Source: Flavonifractor sp. An10 (GTDB taxonomy: Bacteria; Bacillota; Clostridia; Oscillospirales; Oscillospiraceae). Taken from it: a DNA stretch of 64,000 bases. The position numbers were made by a program, and so were the translations under genes. The notes below the pieces were generated by a model. The model saw only the letters and a program-made list of their open reading frames with translations. It ran no database searches and was not told the DNA's origin. Location of the stretch: NCBI RefSeq assembly GCF_002161215.1, contig NZ_NFMB01000004.1, positions 124,001 to 188,000 on the forward strand, in the 5' to 3' direction. Positions 25,754-34,658 of this stretch are shown here, piece by piece (the stretch's first letter is position 1; each line of letters opens with the position of its first letter).

Positions 25754-26620
25754 TTGATCTTTGACGCGATACAGGAGTGGTTCCAGGAACTGCTCATCGA
25801 CGGTATCATTTCAAACCTGACCGGGATGTTTGATACCCTGAATACCAAGGTGGGCGAGATCGCCGGGGAGGTGGGCATGACGCCCTCCGCGTGGAACAGC
25901 GGCATTTTCAACATGGTCCGCAACCTCTCGGAGACCGTGATCGTCCCCATCGCCGGCATCGTCCTCACCTTTGTCATGTGCTACGAGCTGATCCAGCTCA
26001 TCGTAGAAAAGAACAACCTCCACGACTTCGACACCTGGATCTTCTTCAAGTGGATCTTCAAGACCTTCTGCGCGGTGCTCATCGTCACCAACACCTGGAA
26101 CATCGTCATGGCGGTGTTCGATGTGGCGCAGAACGTGGTCAGCCAGAGCGCCGGCGTCATCATCTCGGACGCGGGCATCGACATATCCAGCGTGACCGCC
26201 GACCTGGAGACCCAGCTCGCGGACTGGAGCATCGGCGCCCTGCTGGGGCTGTGGTTCCAGAGCATCTTCGTGGGGCTGTGTACGCAGATCCTCTCCATCT
26301 GCATCTTCCTGGTGATCTATGGCAGGATGATCGAGGTGTATTTGGTGACCTCGATAGGTCCCATCCCCTTTGCCACGATGGTGAACCGGGAATGGGGCAA
26401 CACGGGGCAGAACTATCTCCGCTCCCTGCTGGCCCTGGGCTTCCAGGCGTTCCTCATTATGATCTGCGTGGGCATCTACGCGGTGCTGGTGGAGGGCATC
26501 TCCCTGAGCGGCGACAACATTTCCGGCGCCATCTGGGGGTGCATGGGGTACACGGTGCTCCTGTGCTTCACCCTCTTTAAGACCGGCAGCCTCGCAAAGT
26601 CCCTGTTCGGGGCGCACTAA
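25754..26620 (+). CDS. VirB6/TrbL-like channel protein (CD1112 family)
   Basis: 288 residues, TTG start behind AAAGGAGGTGATCCCC. At least six hydrophobic segments (VIVPIAGIVLTFVMCYELIQ, IFKTFCAVLIVTNTWNIVMA, ILSICIFLVIYGRMIEVYLV, FLIMICVGIYAVLVEG, CMGYTVLLCFTLF). It is an inner-membrane component of the conjugative type IV secretion system. The conserved TSIGPIPFATMVNREWGNTG block is characteristic. Confidence 0.88.
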   Translation: MIFDAIQEWFQELLIDGIISNLTGMFDTLNTKVGEIAGEVGMTPSAWNSGIFNMVRNLSETVIVPIAGIVLTFVMCYELIQLIVEKNNLHDFDTWIFFKWIFKTFCAVLIVTNTWNIVMAVFDVAQNVVSQSAGVIISDAGIDISSVTADLETQLADWSIGALLGLWFQSIFVGLCTQILSICIFLVIYGRMIEVYLVTSIGPIPFATMVNREWGNTGQNYLRSLLALGFQAFLIMICVGIYAVLVEGISLSGDNISGAIWGCMGYTVLLCFTLFKTGSLAKSLFGAH

Positions 26621-26634
26621 AGGGGGGTGGCTGA

Positions 26635-27537
26635 TTGAAAATAGGATTGATAGACGTGGACTCCCACAACTTTCCCAACCTCTGCCTGATGAAGCTCTCC
26701 GAGTACCATACCAGGCGGGGCGACCGGGTGGAGTGGTGGAGCCCCAAGGGACGCTATGACCTGGTTTACAAGAGCCGGGTGTTCACGGACACCTACTCCA
26801 AGGACACCATCGTGGTGAACAACGCGGATAAGGTCATCCAAGGCGGCACCGGCTACGGGCCGGGCGGAAAAGACCTCCCCTATGAGATCGAGCACATCCG
26901 GCCGGACTACTTTTTGTATCCGCGGTTTTTGGGAACGGCCTACGGCTTTTTGAGCCGGGGCTGTCCGAGGAACTGCGGATTTTGCATCGTCAGCGGCAAG
27001 GAGGGACGCAGGAGCGTCAAAGTCGCTGACCTTTCTGAATTTTGGCGCGGTGAGGATGAGATCAAACTGCTGGACCCCAACCTGCTGGCCTGCCCGGATC
27101 ATGAGGCGCTTCTGGAACAGCTTGCCGCCAGCCGGGCGCTGGTGGACTTCACCCAGGGGCTGGACATCCGGCTGACGAACCCGGACAACATCGCCCTGCT
27201 GAACAGGGTGCGGACCAAGGCGGTGCATTTCGCCTGGGACAACCCGGAGGAGGACCTGACGGAGCACTTCAAACGCTTTGTGGCGCATACCGCCATCCGA
27301 AGCGACCGGAACCGGCGGGTGTATGTACTGACCAACTACGGCAGTACCCATGAGCAGGACCTCTACCGGGTGAACACCCTGCGGGCCTTGGGGTATGACC
27401 CCTATGTGATGATCTATGAGCGCCCTACCGCTCCAAAAATCACCCGCCATCTTCAGCGGTGGGTGAACAACAAACGGATTTTCCACACGGTAAAAGATTT
27501 CAAGGACTATGCTCCCATGAAAAAGGAGGTGCATTGA
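26635..27537 (+). CDS. Radical SAM protein inside the conjugation operon
   Basis: 300 residues, TTG start behind GGGGGGTGG. The N-terminal ~90 residues resemble a B12-binding-type Rossmann segment (KIGLIDVDSHNFPNLCLMKL, VVNNADKVIQGGTG). The radical SAM cluster site is SRGCPRNCGFCIVSGKEG (C-x3-C-x2-C) near residue 113. TIM-barrel strands follow (KLLDPNLLACPDH, DFTQGLDIRLTNPDN, HFAWDNPEEDL, VYVLTNYGSTHEQDLYRVNT). There is no C-terminal SPASM-like Cys cluster. Substrate unknown; no role in DNA transfer is established. It sits between virB6-like and prgI genes with 14-bp and 0-bp gaps, so it is co-expressed with the secretion apparatus. Confidence 0.85.
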   Translation: MKIGLIDVDSHNFPNLCLMKLSEYHTRRGDRVEWWSPKGRYDLVYKSRVFTDTYSKDTIVVNNADKVIQGGTGYGPGGKDLPYEIEHIRPDYFLYPRFLGTAYGFLSRGCPRNCGFCIVSGKEGRRSVKVADLSEFWRGEDEIKLLDPNLLACPDHEALLEQLAASRALVDFTQGLDIRLTNPDNIALLNRVRTKAVHFAWDNPEEDLTEHFKRFVAHTAIRSDRNRRVYVLTNYGSTHEQDLYRVNTLRALGYDPYVMIYERPTAPKITRHLQRWVNNKRIFHTVKDFKDYAPMKKEVH

Positions 27538-27960
27538 TTGGCCTATGTAACGATCCCGAAGGACCTGAGCAAGGTACAGAGCAAGGTCCTGTTCGGGCTG
27601 ACCAAACGGCAGGTGATCTGTTTCGGAGCGGCAGCAATTATCGGCGTGCCGCTTTTCTTTTTGACCAAGGGGGCACTTGGCACCACCACGGCGGCCCTGT
27701 GCATGATCCTGGTGATGCTTCCCTTCTTCCTGTTCGCCATGTACGAGAAGAACGGGCAGCCCCTGGAGGTGTTCCTGGGACATCTCATTGAAAACAAATT
27801 TATCCGCCCAAAGACGCGGATCTACCAGACCAACAACCTGTACTCCGCCCTGGTGCGGCAGTACGAATTGGAACAGGAGGTGAGAGCGATTGCAGGCAAA
27901 AACGGCAAGACCCGCAAAACCGGCAGGGGCAAGGCGCAAGCTGACCCGCGCCGAGCGTAA
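27538..27960 (+). CDS. prgI: PrgI family protein (VirB3-like)
   Basis: 140 residues, TTG start directly after the preceding stop. YVTIPKDLSKVQSKVLFGLT is the family signature, then two membrane segments (VICFGAAAIIGVPLFFLTKG; ALCMILVMLPFFLFAMYEKN) and a conserved KTRIYQTNNLYSAL. PrgI proteins are inner-membrane partners of the VirB4 ATPase. The basic C-terminus (KTRKTGRGKAQADPRRA) overlaps the first 71 bp of virB4. Confidence 0.9.
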   Translation: MAYVTIPKDLSKVQSKVLFGLTKRQVICFGAAAIIGVPLFFLTKGALGTTTAALCMILVMLPFFLFAMYEKNGQPLEVFLGHLIENKFIRPKTRIYQTNNLYSALVRQYELEQEVRAIAGKNGKTRKTGRGKAQADPRRA

Positions 27961-30331
27961 GCAGATCGAGGCGGTGGTCCGGCAGGCCAAGGGGGACGGG
28001 AAAGCCCATACGGTGCAGGAGAGCATCCCCTTCCGTAATATGTTCCCGGACGGCCTGTGCCGGCTGGAGGGCGGGACCTTCTCCAAGACCATCGCCTTCG
28101 AGGACGTCAACTACCGTCTGGCTTCGCCGGAGGACCAGCGGGATATTTTTGAACACCTCTGCGATTTCTACAACGGCTACGACCCCACCATTGGGGTGCA
28201 GGTGTCGCTCAGCAGCCGGTATGTGGAGCATGGGCCGGAGGAGGACCTGTTCGGCATCCGTCCCCAGGGGGATGACCTGGACCCTGTCCGGGAGGACGCG
28301 GCCGGAATACTGCGCTTCCAGTATGAGCGGGGCAGCAACGGCTATGTGAAAACCAAGTATGTGACCCTGACCATCGAGGCGGAGAACCTTCCGGCGGCGC
28401 GGGCGCGGTTCGCCCGTATTGAGACCGACACCCTCAACCGCTTCAAGGTCATGGGCGCCGCCGCCCATGTGCTGGACGGGAAAGAGCGGCTGGAGCTGCT
28501 TCACGGCATCCTCCACCCGGCAGACGGCCGCCGTCCGGAGGGCGGGAAGTTCGCCTTCGATTGGGACTGGCTGGCGCCCAGCGGCCTTTCGGTCAAGGAC
28601 TTCATCGCCCCGTCCTCCTTCCACTTCGGGGAGACCCGCACCTTCCGCATTGGCGAGATGTACGGGGCGGTGAGCTTTTTGCAGATCACCGCCCCGGAGA
28701 TCCACGACCGCATTTTGGCGGAGTTTATGGAGACCGAGGGCAACATCCTGGTAACTATGCACATCCGGGGCATCAACCAGAACGAGGCCATCAAGATGGT
28801 CAAGCGCAAGATCACCGACCTGGACGCCATGAAGATTGCGGAGCAGAAGCGGGCGGTACGCAGCGGCTACGACATGGACATCCTCCCCAGCGACCTTGCC
28901 ACCTACGGCGGCGCGGCAAAGACCATCCTCCAGGACCTGCAAAGCAGGAATGAGCGAATGTTCAATCTGACCTTCCTGGTCATGCACATGGCGGAGACCA
29001 AGCAGAAGCTGGAGATTGCCGTGTCCCAGGCGGCCAGCGTGGCGCAGACCTACAACTGCCTCCTCACCCGGCTGGACTTCCAGCAGGAGGACGGACTGAT
29101 GAGCAGCCTTCCCCTGGGGCTCAACCGTATCAAAATCGAGCGGAGCCTCACCACTTCGGCGCTGGCGGTGTTCGTCCCCTTCGTCACCCAGGAGCTGTTT
29201 ATGGGAGGGGACGCCATGTACTACGGCCTCAACGCTTTGAGTAACAACATGATCCTTCTGGACCGCAAACAGTCCAGAAGCCCCAACGGGCTGGTGTTCG
29301 GCACGCCGGGCAGCGGCAAGTCCATGAGCTGCAAGCGGGAGATCACTTTCATCATCCTGACCACAAAAGATAATGTCATCATCTGCGACCCGGAGGACGA
29401 GTATTCGCCCCTGGTGCGCCGGCTGGGCGGGCAGGTCATCCGGCTGTCCCCGTCCAGCACCGACTATGTGAACCCCCTGGACATCAACCTCAACTATTCA
29501 GACGAGGAGAACCCCCTGGCGCTGAAAAGTGATTTTGTCCTGTCCTTCTGCGAGCTCATCATGGGGAGCAAGACGGGGCTGGAGGCCATCGAGAAAACGG
29601 TCATCGACCGGGCGGTGCAGAAGATCTACCAGCCCTACTTCGCAGACCCCCGGCCGGAGAATATGCCCATCCTGGGCGACCTGATGGAGGCGCTGCTGGC
29701 GCAGGGCATCCCGGAGGCCGACCGTGTGGCGCAGGCGCTGGATCTGTATGTGAACGGCTCCCTCAACTTCTTCAACCACCGCACCACGGTGGACATCCGC
29801 AACCGGCTGGTCTGCTTTGACATCAAGGGCCTTGGCAAAAACCTGAAAAAGCCGGGGATGCTCATTGTCCAGGATGCGGTGTGGAACACCGTCACCATCA
29901 ACCGGGCCATTGGGCGCTCCACCTGGTATTTCGTGGACGAGTTCCACCTCCTGCTGAAGGAGGAGCAGACGGCGGCCTATTCGGCGGAGATCTGGAAACG
30001 GTTTAGAAAATGGGGCGGGGTGCCCACCGGGGCGACCCAGAACCCCAAGGACCTGCTCTCCTCCCCGGAGATCGAGAACATCCTGGAAAACAGCGATTTC
30101 ATCTATATGCTCAACCAGGCCGCCGGCGACCGCAAGATTTTGGCGGAGCGGCTGGGCATTTCGGCGGAACAGCTTGCCTATGTGACCAATTCCGAGCCGG
30201 GCCATGGGCTGCTGTTCTTCAACAATGTGATCCTGCCCTTTGCGGACGACTTCCCAAAGGACACGGAGCTTTATAAGCTGCTTACCACCAAGCCCAGCGA
30301 GGTGGAGCACGCGGCGGAAACGGAGGCGTGA
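27890..30331 (+). CDS. virB4: VirB4-like secretion ATPase
   Basis: 813 residues, TTG start behind AGGAGGTGAGAG inside the end of prgI. The cytosolic motor of the transfer apparatus. N-terminal VirB4/CagE domain to about residue 440; then Walker A FGTPGSGKSMSC, the ICDPEDEYSPLVRRL block, Walker B WYFVDEFHLLLKE, and GATQNPKDLLSSPEIENILE. Length and motif order match the Tn916/CD1109-like VirB4 proteins. Confidence 0.95.
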   Translation: MQAKTARPAKPAGARRKLTRAERKQIEAVVRQAKGDGKAHTVQESIPFRNMFPDGLCRLEGGTFSKTIAFEDVNYRLASPEDQRDIFEHLCDFYNGYDPTIGVQVSLSSRYVEHGPEEDLFGIRPQGDDLDPVREDAAGILRFQYERGSNGYVKTKYVTLTIEAENLPAARARFARIETDTLNRFKVMGAAAHVLDGKERLELLHGILHPADGRRPEGGKFAFDWDWLAPSGLSVKDFIAPSSFHFGETRTFRIGEMYGAVSFLQITAPEIHDRILAEFMETEGNILVTMHIRGINQNEAIKMVKRKITDLDAMKIAEQKRAVRSGYDMDILPSDLATYGGAAKTILQDLQSRNERMFNLTFLVMHMAETKQKLEIAVSQAASVAQTYNCLLTRLDFQQEDGLMSSLPLGLNRIKIERSLTTSALAVFVPFVTQELFMGGDAMYYGLNALSNNMILLDRKQSRSPNGLVFGTPGSGKSMSCKREITFIILTTKDNVIICDPEDEYSPLVRRLGGQVIRLSPSSTDYVNPLDINLNYSDEENPLALKSDFVLSFCELIMGSKTGLEAIEKTVIDRAVQKIYQPYFADPRPENMPILGDLMEALLAQGIPEADRVAQALDLYVNGSLNFFNHRTTVDIRNRLVCFDIKGLGKNLKKPGMLIVQDAVWNTVTINRAIGRSTWYFVDEFHLLLKEEQTAAYSAEIWKRFRKWGGVPTGATQNPKDLLSSPEIENILENSDFIYMLNQAAGDRKILAERLGISAEQLAYVTNSEPGHGLLFFNNVILPFADDFPKDTELYKLLTTKPSEVEHAAETEA

Positions 30332-30333
30332 AT

Positions 30334-31095
30334 ATGAACATGGAGATATTCAGAAACAGTGAATTTGGCAGTATCCGCGTGATCGAGGAGGACGGGAAAT
30401 ACCTGTTCTGCGGTTCGGATGTGGCAAAGGCCCTGGGGTACAGCAATCCCCGAAAGGCTGTCCGTGACCATGCGAGGGGTGGAACGAAACGTTCCATCCC
30501 CACCGCAAGCGGTGACCAGACAATGACCTTCCTCCCGGAGGGCGACGTCTACCGCCTGATCGTTCATAGCCGGCTGCCCGGCGCGGAGCGGTTTGAGAAA
30601 TGGGTGTTCGATGAGGTGCTTCCCACGATCCGCAGGACCGGGGGCTACATGACGCCCTCCCTGCTGGAGGAGGCGGCCAGGCACCCGGAGATCCTGCTCT
30701 CCTTTGCGGACCAGCTCCTGGCGGAGCATGAGAAGAACCGCCGCCTTACCGGGGAGGTGGAGCGGCTGCGGCCGAAAGCGGATTTTTACGACGCCTTTGT
30801 GCGTCCCGGCAACTGCACCAATATCCGGGCCACAGCCAAGGAGCTGGGCGTGGGCGAGCGCGACTTTTGCCGCTTCCTGATGGAGGAGGGCTTCCTCTAC
30901 CGCTGCCCGGCCGGATACCTTCTGCCCTACGCCAAGCCCTCCAATAAGGGGCTGTTCCAGGTGAAGGACTTCTGGAAGTACGGGCATTTCCGCCAGCAGA
31001 CCCTTATCACGCCCCAGGGGAAGGACCTCCTGCGGATGATGCTCTGCGGTGGACAGATGAGCATGGAATTTGATTTTTGTGAAAGCGAGGCGTGA
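30334..31095 (+). CDS. BRO-type phage antirepressor-like protein
   Basis: 253 residues from ATG 30334 behind GGAGGCGTGA (a GTG at 30328 is possible). BRO-N domain at about 1-100: FGSIRVIEEDGKYLFCGSDV, ALGYSNPRKAVRDHARG, FEKWVFDEVLPTIRRTGGYM. The C-terminal ANT/KilAC-like domain follows (AKELGVGERDFCRFLMEEGF, GLFQVKDFWKYG, LITPQGKDLLRMML). Such proteins counter phage repressors or act as DNA-binding regulators. In this operon it may control element genes or superinfection. Confidence 0.88.
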   Translation: MNMEIFRNSEFGSIRVIEEDGKYLFCGSDVAKALGYSNPRKAVRDHARGGTKRSIPTASGDQTMTFLPEGDVYRLIVHSRLPGAERFEKWVFDEVLPTIRRTGGYMTPSLLEEAARHPEILLSFADQLLAEHEKNRRLTGEVERLRPKADFYDAFVRPGNCTNIRATAKELGVGERDFCRFLMEEGFLYRCPAGYLLPYAKPSNKGLFQVKDFWKYGHFRQQTLITPQGKDLLRMMLCGGQMSMEFDFCESEA

Positions 31096-31097
31096 AT

Positions 31098-31733
31098 ATG
31101 AAAAACAAGATCTACATTATCGAGGGCAAGACCTATCTCAACCACATCAACGATGAGGTCCACCTGTACGGCCTTCTCCACCAGCTCGCCTTCCTGGCGG
31201 GCCGGATCAAGGACGAGGAGGACGTGTTCCATGTGCTGGACGCGGCGAAGCGCTACGGCGAGATCGCCGAGGAGAAATTCCAGGGCTGGGGCATCCCCGG
31301 CCGCTACCTGGTATTCGGCGACCCGAAGGACCTGAAGGACCTTATGGCAAAGGAGCTGGCGGAGGCCACCCCGGTGCCCGTGGAGGAGCCGAAGCCCAAG
31401 AAATATAAGGATGAGTACATCATCCCCGGCTACGGCTTCCGTATGCTGGTGGGCGACATCCACCACCTGATCGTCCTCTACTATTCGCTGGCCCGCCGCC
31501 TGTCCGAGGCGGAAACGGAGAAGGACTTCCTCCGGCTGAAGAAAAAGGCCGGCGGCTATGAAAAGGTGCTGAAAAAGCTCTTCCGCAGCCTGGGCCTCCC
31601 GGAGGACAGCAATGCCGCCCAGGACGTCCTGGAGGAGTCCATCATCCGCCGCCATAACCTGGTCCGCCTGGAGGATGTGGAGGAGCCCCAGGACGAAGGC
31701 GATCTTGAAGGGGACGAGGTATGGAGCGACTGA
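31098..31733 (+). CDS. Hypothetical element protein
   Basis: 211 residues from ATG 31098, which follows GCGAGGCGTGAAT, the same start context as the gene before. Mostly helical and charged, with YGLLHQLAFLAGRIKDEEDV, a Pro/Lys linker near residue 97, a second helical part (IHHLIVLYYSLARRLSEAET) and an acidic C-terminus (EEPQDEGDLEGDEVW). No domain recognised. It overlaps the start of the methyltransferase by 13 bp and the previous gene's stop by a few bases, so it is part of the operon. Confidence 0.7.
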   Translation: MKNKIYIIEGKTYLNHINDEVHLYGLLHQLAFLAGRIKDEEDVFHVLDAAKRYGEIAEEKFQGWGIPGRYLVFGDPKDLKDLMAKELAEATPVPVEEPKPKKYKDEYIIPGYGFRMLVGDIHHLIVLYYSLARRLSEAETEKDFLRLKKKAGGYEKVLKKLFRSLGLPEDSNAAQDVLEESIIRRHNLVRLEDVEEPQDEGDLEGDEVWSD

Positions 31734-32737
31734 CCCATGTGAGCCTGTTCTCCGGCATCGGCGGTCTGGACCTGGCGGCGGAGGCGGCCGGGTTCGAGAC
31801 CGTCTGCCAGTGTGAATGGGCGGACTCCCCCTATTCCGTCCTGGAGCGGCACTGGCCGGACGTGCCGAAGTTCCGGGACATCACCACATTCACGAAGGAG
31901 GCGTTTTTTGAGAAAACAGGACTTGAAACAGTCACCATCATCTCCGGCGGCTTCCCCTGCCAGCCCTTCTCCACCGCCGGAAAGCGGCGGGGCTTTGCGG
32001 ATGAACGCTACCTGTGGCCGGAGATGTGCCGCGTTATTGCCGAACTGCGGCCCCATTGGGTGCTTGGGGAAAATGTTGCTGGCTTCATCAATATGGGGCT
32101 CGACAAAACGATTTTTGACCTGGCAAAAGCGGGATACGCTGTTCTCCCATTCGTATTTCCGGCTTGCGGCGTCGGCGCGTGGCATGAGCGCCAGCGAACT
32201 TTTATCGTCGCGGCTGATGTTTCCCACACCCCTTGCCTCCGACAAATCCACCTGCAGGGACGCGGCAAACCTGGATGTGTACCTGTCGGACAATGGGATC
32301 TTCCGCAAGCGGAACAGGGATGGGACGATCTGGAGCCTGAGCCTTTCGGCGGCGGTGTTCTACCTGACGCCGGCGGCGTCGGAGGGCTACCGCTCCACCC
32401 TGAAACCCACGGCCTTCCAGGGCAAGTCCCCGTCCAGCAACCTGTCGGCCCAGGTGATCCACCAGGAGCAGCCCCTGTCGGAGAAGGCGGCACTGAACCC
32501 GGATTGGGTGGAATGGCTCATGGGCTTCCCGAAAGGATGGACGGCCGTATCCTCTGGCGAGAGGAACCCGCAGATGTCCCCCGCATAACTGATGACACGA
32601 AGGACCGGGCCCTGCGCCTGAAAACCCTGGGCAACGCAGTCTGCCCGCCCCAGGCCTATCCCATTTTTCACTATATCGCGGCGATTGAGACCGGGGCGTG
32701 CGCCAGCATCTGCCCCTATGGAGGAGGTGACGGATAA
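31721..32737 (+). CDS. C5 cytosine DNA methyltransferase with an overprinted middle
   Basis: 338 residues. Motif I LFSGIGGLDLAAEAAGFETV, motif IV SGGFPCQPFSTAGKRRG with the catalytic Cys, motif VI LGENVAGF, motif VIII HERQRTFIVAA, and motif X LGNAVCPPQAYPIF near the end. It would methylate cytosine in the element's own DNA, protecting it from restriction in new hosts. Residues about 166-285 are Gly/Pro-rich and do not resemble a normal target-recognition domain. Another frame of the same bases does (see 32217). The gene lies next to ArdA-like anti-restriction genes. Confidence 0.85.
   Translation: MERLTHVSLFSGIGGLDLAAEAAGFETVCQCEWADSPYSVLERHWPDVPKFRDITTFTKEAFFEKTGLETVTIISGGFPCQPFSTAGKRRGFADERYLWPEMCRVIAELRPHWVLGENVAGFINMGLDKTIFDLAKAGYAVLPFVFPACGVGAWHERQRTFIVAADVSHTPCLRQIHLQGRGKPGCVPVGQWDLPQAEQGWDDLEPEPFGGGVLPDAGGVGGLPLHPETHGLPGQVPVQQPVGPGDPPGAAPVGEGGTEPGLGGMAHGLPERMDGRILWREEPADVPRITDDTKDRALRLKTLGNAVCPPQAYPIFHYIAAIETGACASICPYGGGDG
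32217..32588 (+). other. Second coding-like frame inside the methyltransferase
   Basis: From ATG 32217 this frame stays open for 123 codons and reads as the expected target-recognition part of a phage-type cytosine methylase: LMFPTPLASDKSTCRDAANL, FYLTPAASEGYRSTLKPTAF and LNPDWVEWLMGFPKGWT. It stops at 32588, while the methylase main frame carries on to motif X. The simplest reading is an ancient pair of compensating indels (near 32190-32215 and near 32580) that changed the frame of the middle. A programmed shift or a separate small protein cannot be excluded. Confidence 0.6.
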
Positions 32738-34636
32738 ATGCAGGAATGGAAAGCCTCCGAGAAGGAGGCCCAGAAGATGACCCGTGACGGGGCCATTTCG
32801 GTGAACCTGGTGACCGGCGAGGCCACCCATATTTCAGACCGTCCCCCGGAGCAGGATTATTCTTCTGCGGATGAAACGGCAGGGGCATTGAACCGGGCGG
32901 CGGACGAGGTGGTGGGACACCGGGAACGCCGACAGGCGAAAAAGGCGCGGCGCAAGCGGCGCGACACCTTCCGGGAGGGGGAGGCGGCCAGGGACCGCCC
33001 TTCCTCCCGTTTGCAGTTTTCCGAGGCAGACCGGGCGGCGCCGGAGCTGAAAAAGGCTGTCCGAAAGTCCGACAAGGCGGCGGATAAGCTGGACGCGGCA
33101 AAGGCCGCCGTCCCCGTGAAGCCTCCCGGCAAGGAGCATGGCAATCCCTTATCCCGGCCGGTGCAGGAGGTCAAGTCCACCCTCCACGGCGAGGTGAGCA
33201 AGGTGGAGGGCGACAACTCCGGCGTCCAGGCCGGCCACCTGGGGGAGCGGCAGATCGAGAAGGCCGTGGGCTATGGCGGCCGCCGCTTCCACCAGGCGCG
33301 TGCGAACTGTAAGCTGAAACCCTGGCGGGATGTATCAAAAGCGGAGCAGGTAGCGGTGAAGGCCAATGCGGATTTCTATTGGCAGAAGTCCGTTATGGAG
33401 AACCCCCAGCTTGCGTCCAGCAATCCCATCTCCCGGCTGTGGCAGAAGAAGCGCCTGCAAAAGCAGTACGCCGCCGCCCACCGGGCAGGGACCGGCGCGG
33501 TCCAGGCCGCGGGCAAGGCGTCCCAGACCGCCGCCTCCGCCGCAAAGAAGGGCGGCGGGACCATCGCCCAGAAGTTGGGCGGGCTTGTGGCGAAGAACAA
33601 ACACACCCTTCTCATTGTGGGAGGGATCGGCTTGATCCTCATGCTCATCATGGGGCTGATGCAGTCCTGTACCTCCATGTTCGGGGGCGGGACTTCCGGC
33701 CTGGTGGCGTCTTCCTATCTCTCCGAGGACGCGGACCTGACCGGGGCCGAGGCCGCCTATTGCGGGATGGAGGCGGAGCTTCAAGAATACCTGGATACCT
33801 ACGAGGCTACCCACGACTATGACGAATATCACTTTGACCTGGACGAGATCGAGCATGACCCTTATGTGCTGCTGTCCATCCTGTCGGCGCTCCACGAAGG
33901 GGTGTTTACCCTGGACGAGGTGCAAAGCGACCTGGAAATGCTCTTTGACAAGCAGTACATCCTCACTGAAACTGTGACCACCGAAACAAGGTATCGGACG
34001 GAAACCCGGACAGACAGCGAGGGCAACGAGTACGAAGTGGAGGTGCCATACACCTGGTATATCTGCACCGTCACACTGGAAAATTTTGACCTCTCCCATG
34101 TGCCGGTCTACATCATGGGCGAGGATCAGCTTTCCATGTATGCCGTGTATATGTCCACCCTGGGCAACCGGCCGGATCTGTTCCCATCCTCCGGATATGT
34201 GGGCAAGTACATCGAGAACCCACCTACGGCCTGGGACATCCCCGCCGAGTACCTGACGGATGAACGGTTTGCCACCCTCATCACCGAGGCGGAGAAATAC
34301 CTGGGATACCCCTATGTGTGGGGCGGGAGCAGCCCGGAGACATCGTTTGACTGTTCAGGCTTCGTCAGCTATGTGCTGACCAGCACCGGGCTTTGTAACA
34401 CCGGGCGGCTGGGCGCCCAGGGGCTCTACAATATCTCCACGCCGGTATCCGACCCCCAGCCGGGCGACCTGGTGTTCTTTGTGGGCACCTATGACACCAG
34501 CGGTATCTCCCATGTGGGTATTTATGTGGGCGACGGGATGATGCTGCATTGCGGAGACCCGATTTCCTACACCAATTTGAACACCAGCTACTGGCAGTCT
34601 CACTTTTATGCCTACGGCCGGCCGCCGTACAACTGA
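32738..34636 (+). CDS. CD1108-family transfer protein with NlpC/P60 domain
   Basis: 632 residues. N-terminal ~275 residues are basic and helical (KKARRKRRDTFREGEAARDR and similar), then one membrane segment at about 285-310 (HTLLIVGGIGLILMLIMGLM). The extracellular part has a CwlT/Orf14-like region (YDEYHFDLDEIEHDPYVLLS) and a C-terminal NlpC/P60 domain: YPYVWGGSSPETSFDCSGFV with catalytic Cys, and TSGISHVGIYVGDG with His. It cuts peptidoglycan locally so that the conjugation channel can cross the wall. The gap to the methyltransferase stop is zero. Confidence 0.9.
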   Translation: MQEWKASEKEAQKMTRDGAISVNLVTGEATHISDRPPEQDYSSADETAGALNRAADEVVGHRERRQAKKARRKRRDTFREGEAARDRPSSRLQFSEADRAAPELKKAVRKSDKAADKLDAAKAAVPVKPPGKEHGNPLSRPVQEVKSTLHGEVSKVEGDNSGVQAGHLGERQIEKAVGYGGRRFHQARANCKLKPWRDVSKAEQVAVKANADFYWQKSVMENPQLASSNPISRLWQKKRLQKQYAAAHRAGTGAVQAAGKASQTAASAAKKGGGTIAQKLGGLVAKNKHTLLIVGGIGLILMLIMGLMQSCTSMFGGGTSGLVASSYLSEDADLTGAEAAYCGMEAELQEYLDTYEATHDYDEYHFDLDEIEHDPYVLLSILSALHEGVFTLDEVQSDLEMLFDKQYILTETVTTETRYRTETRTDSEGNEYEVEVPYTWYICTVTLENFDLSHVPVYIMGEDQLSMYAVYMSTLGNRPDLFPSSGYVGKYIENPPTAWDIPAEYLTDERFATLITEAEKYLGYPYVWGGSSPETSFDCSGFVSYVLTSTGLCNTGRLGAQGLYNISTPVSDPQPGDLVFFVGTYDTSGISHVGIYVGDGMMLHCGDPISYTNLNTSYWQSHFYAYGRPPYN

Positions 34637-34658
34637 TGGGAGGTGGTAAAGCATCAAT

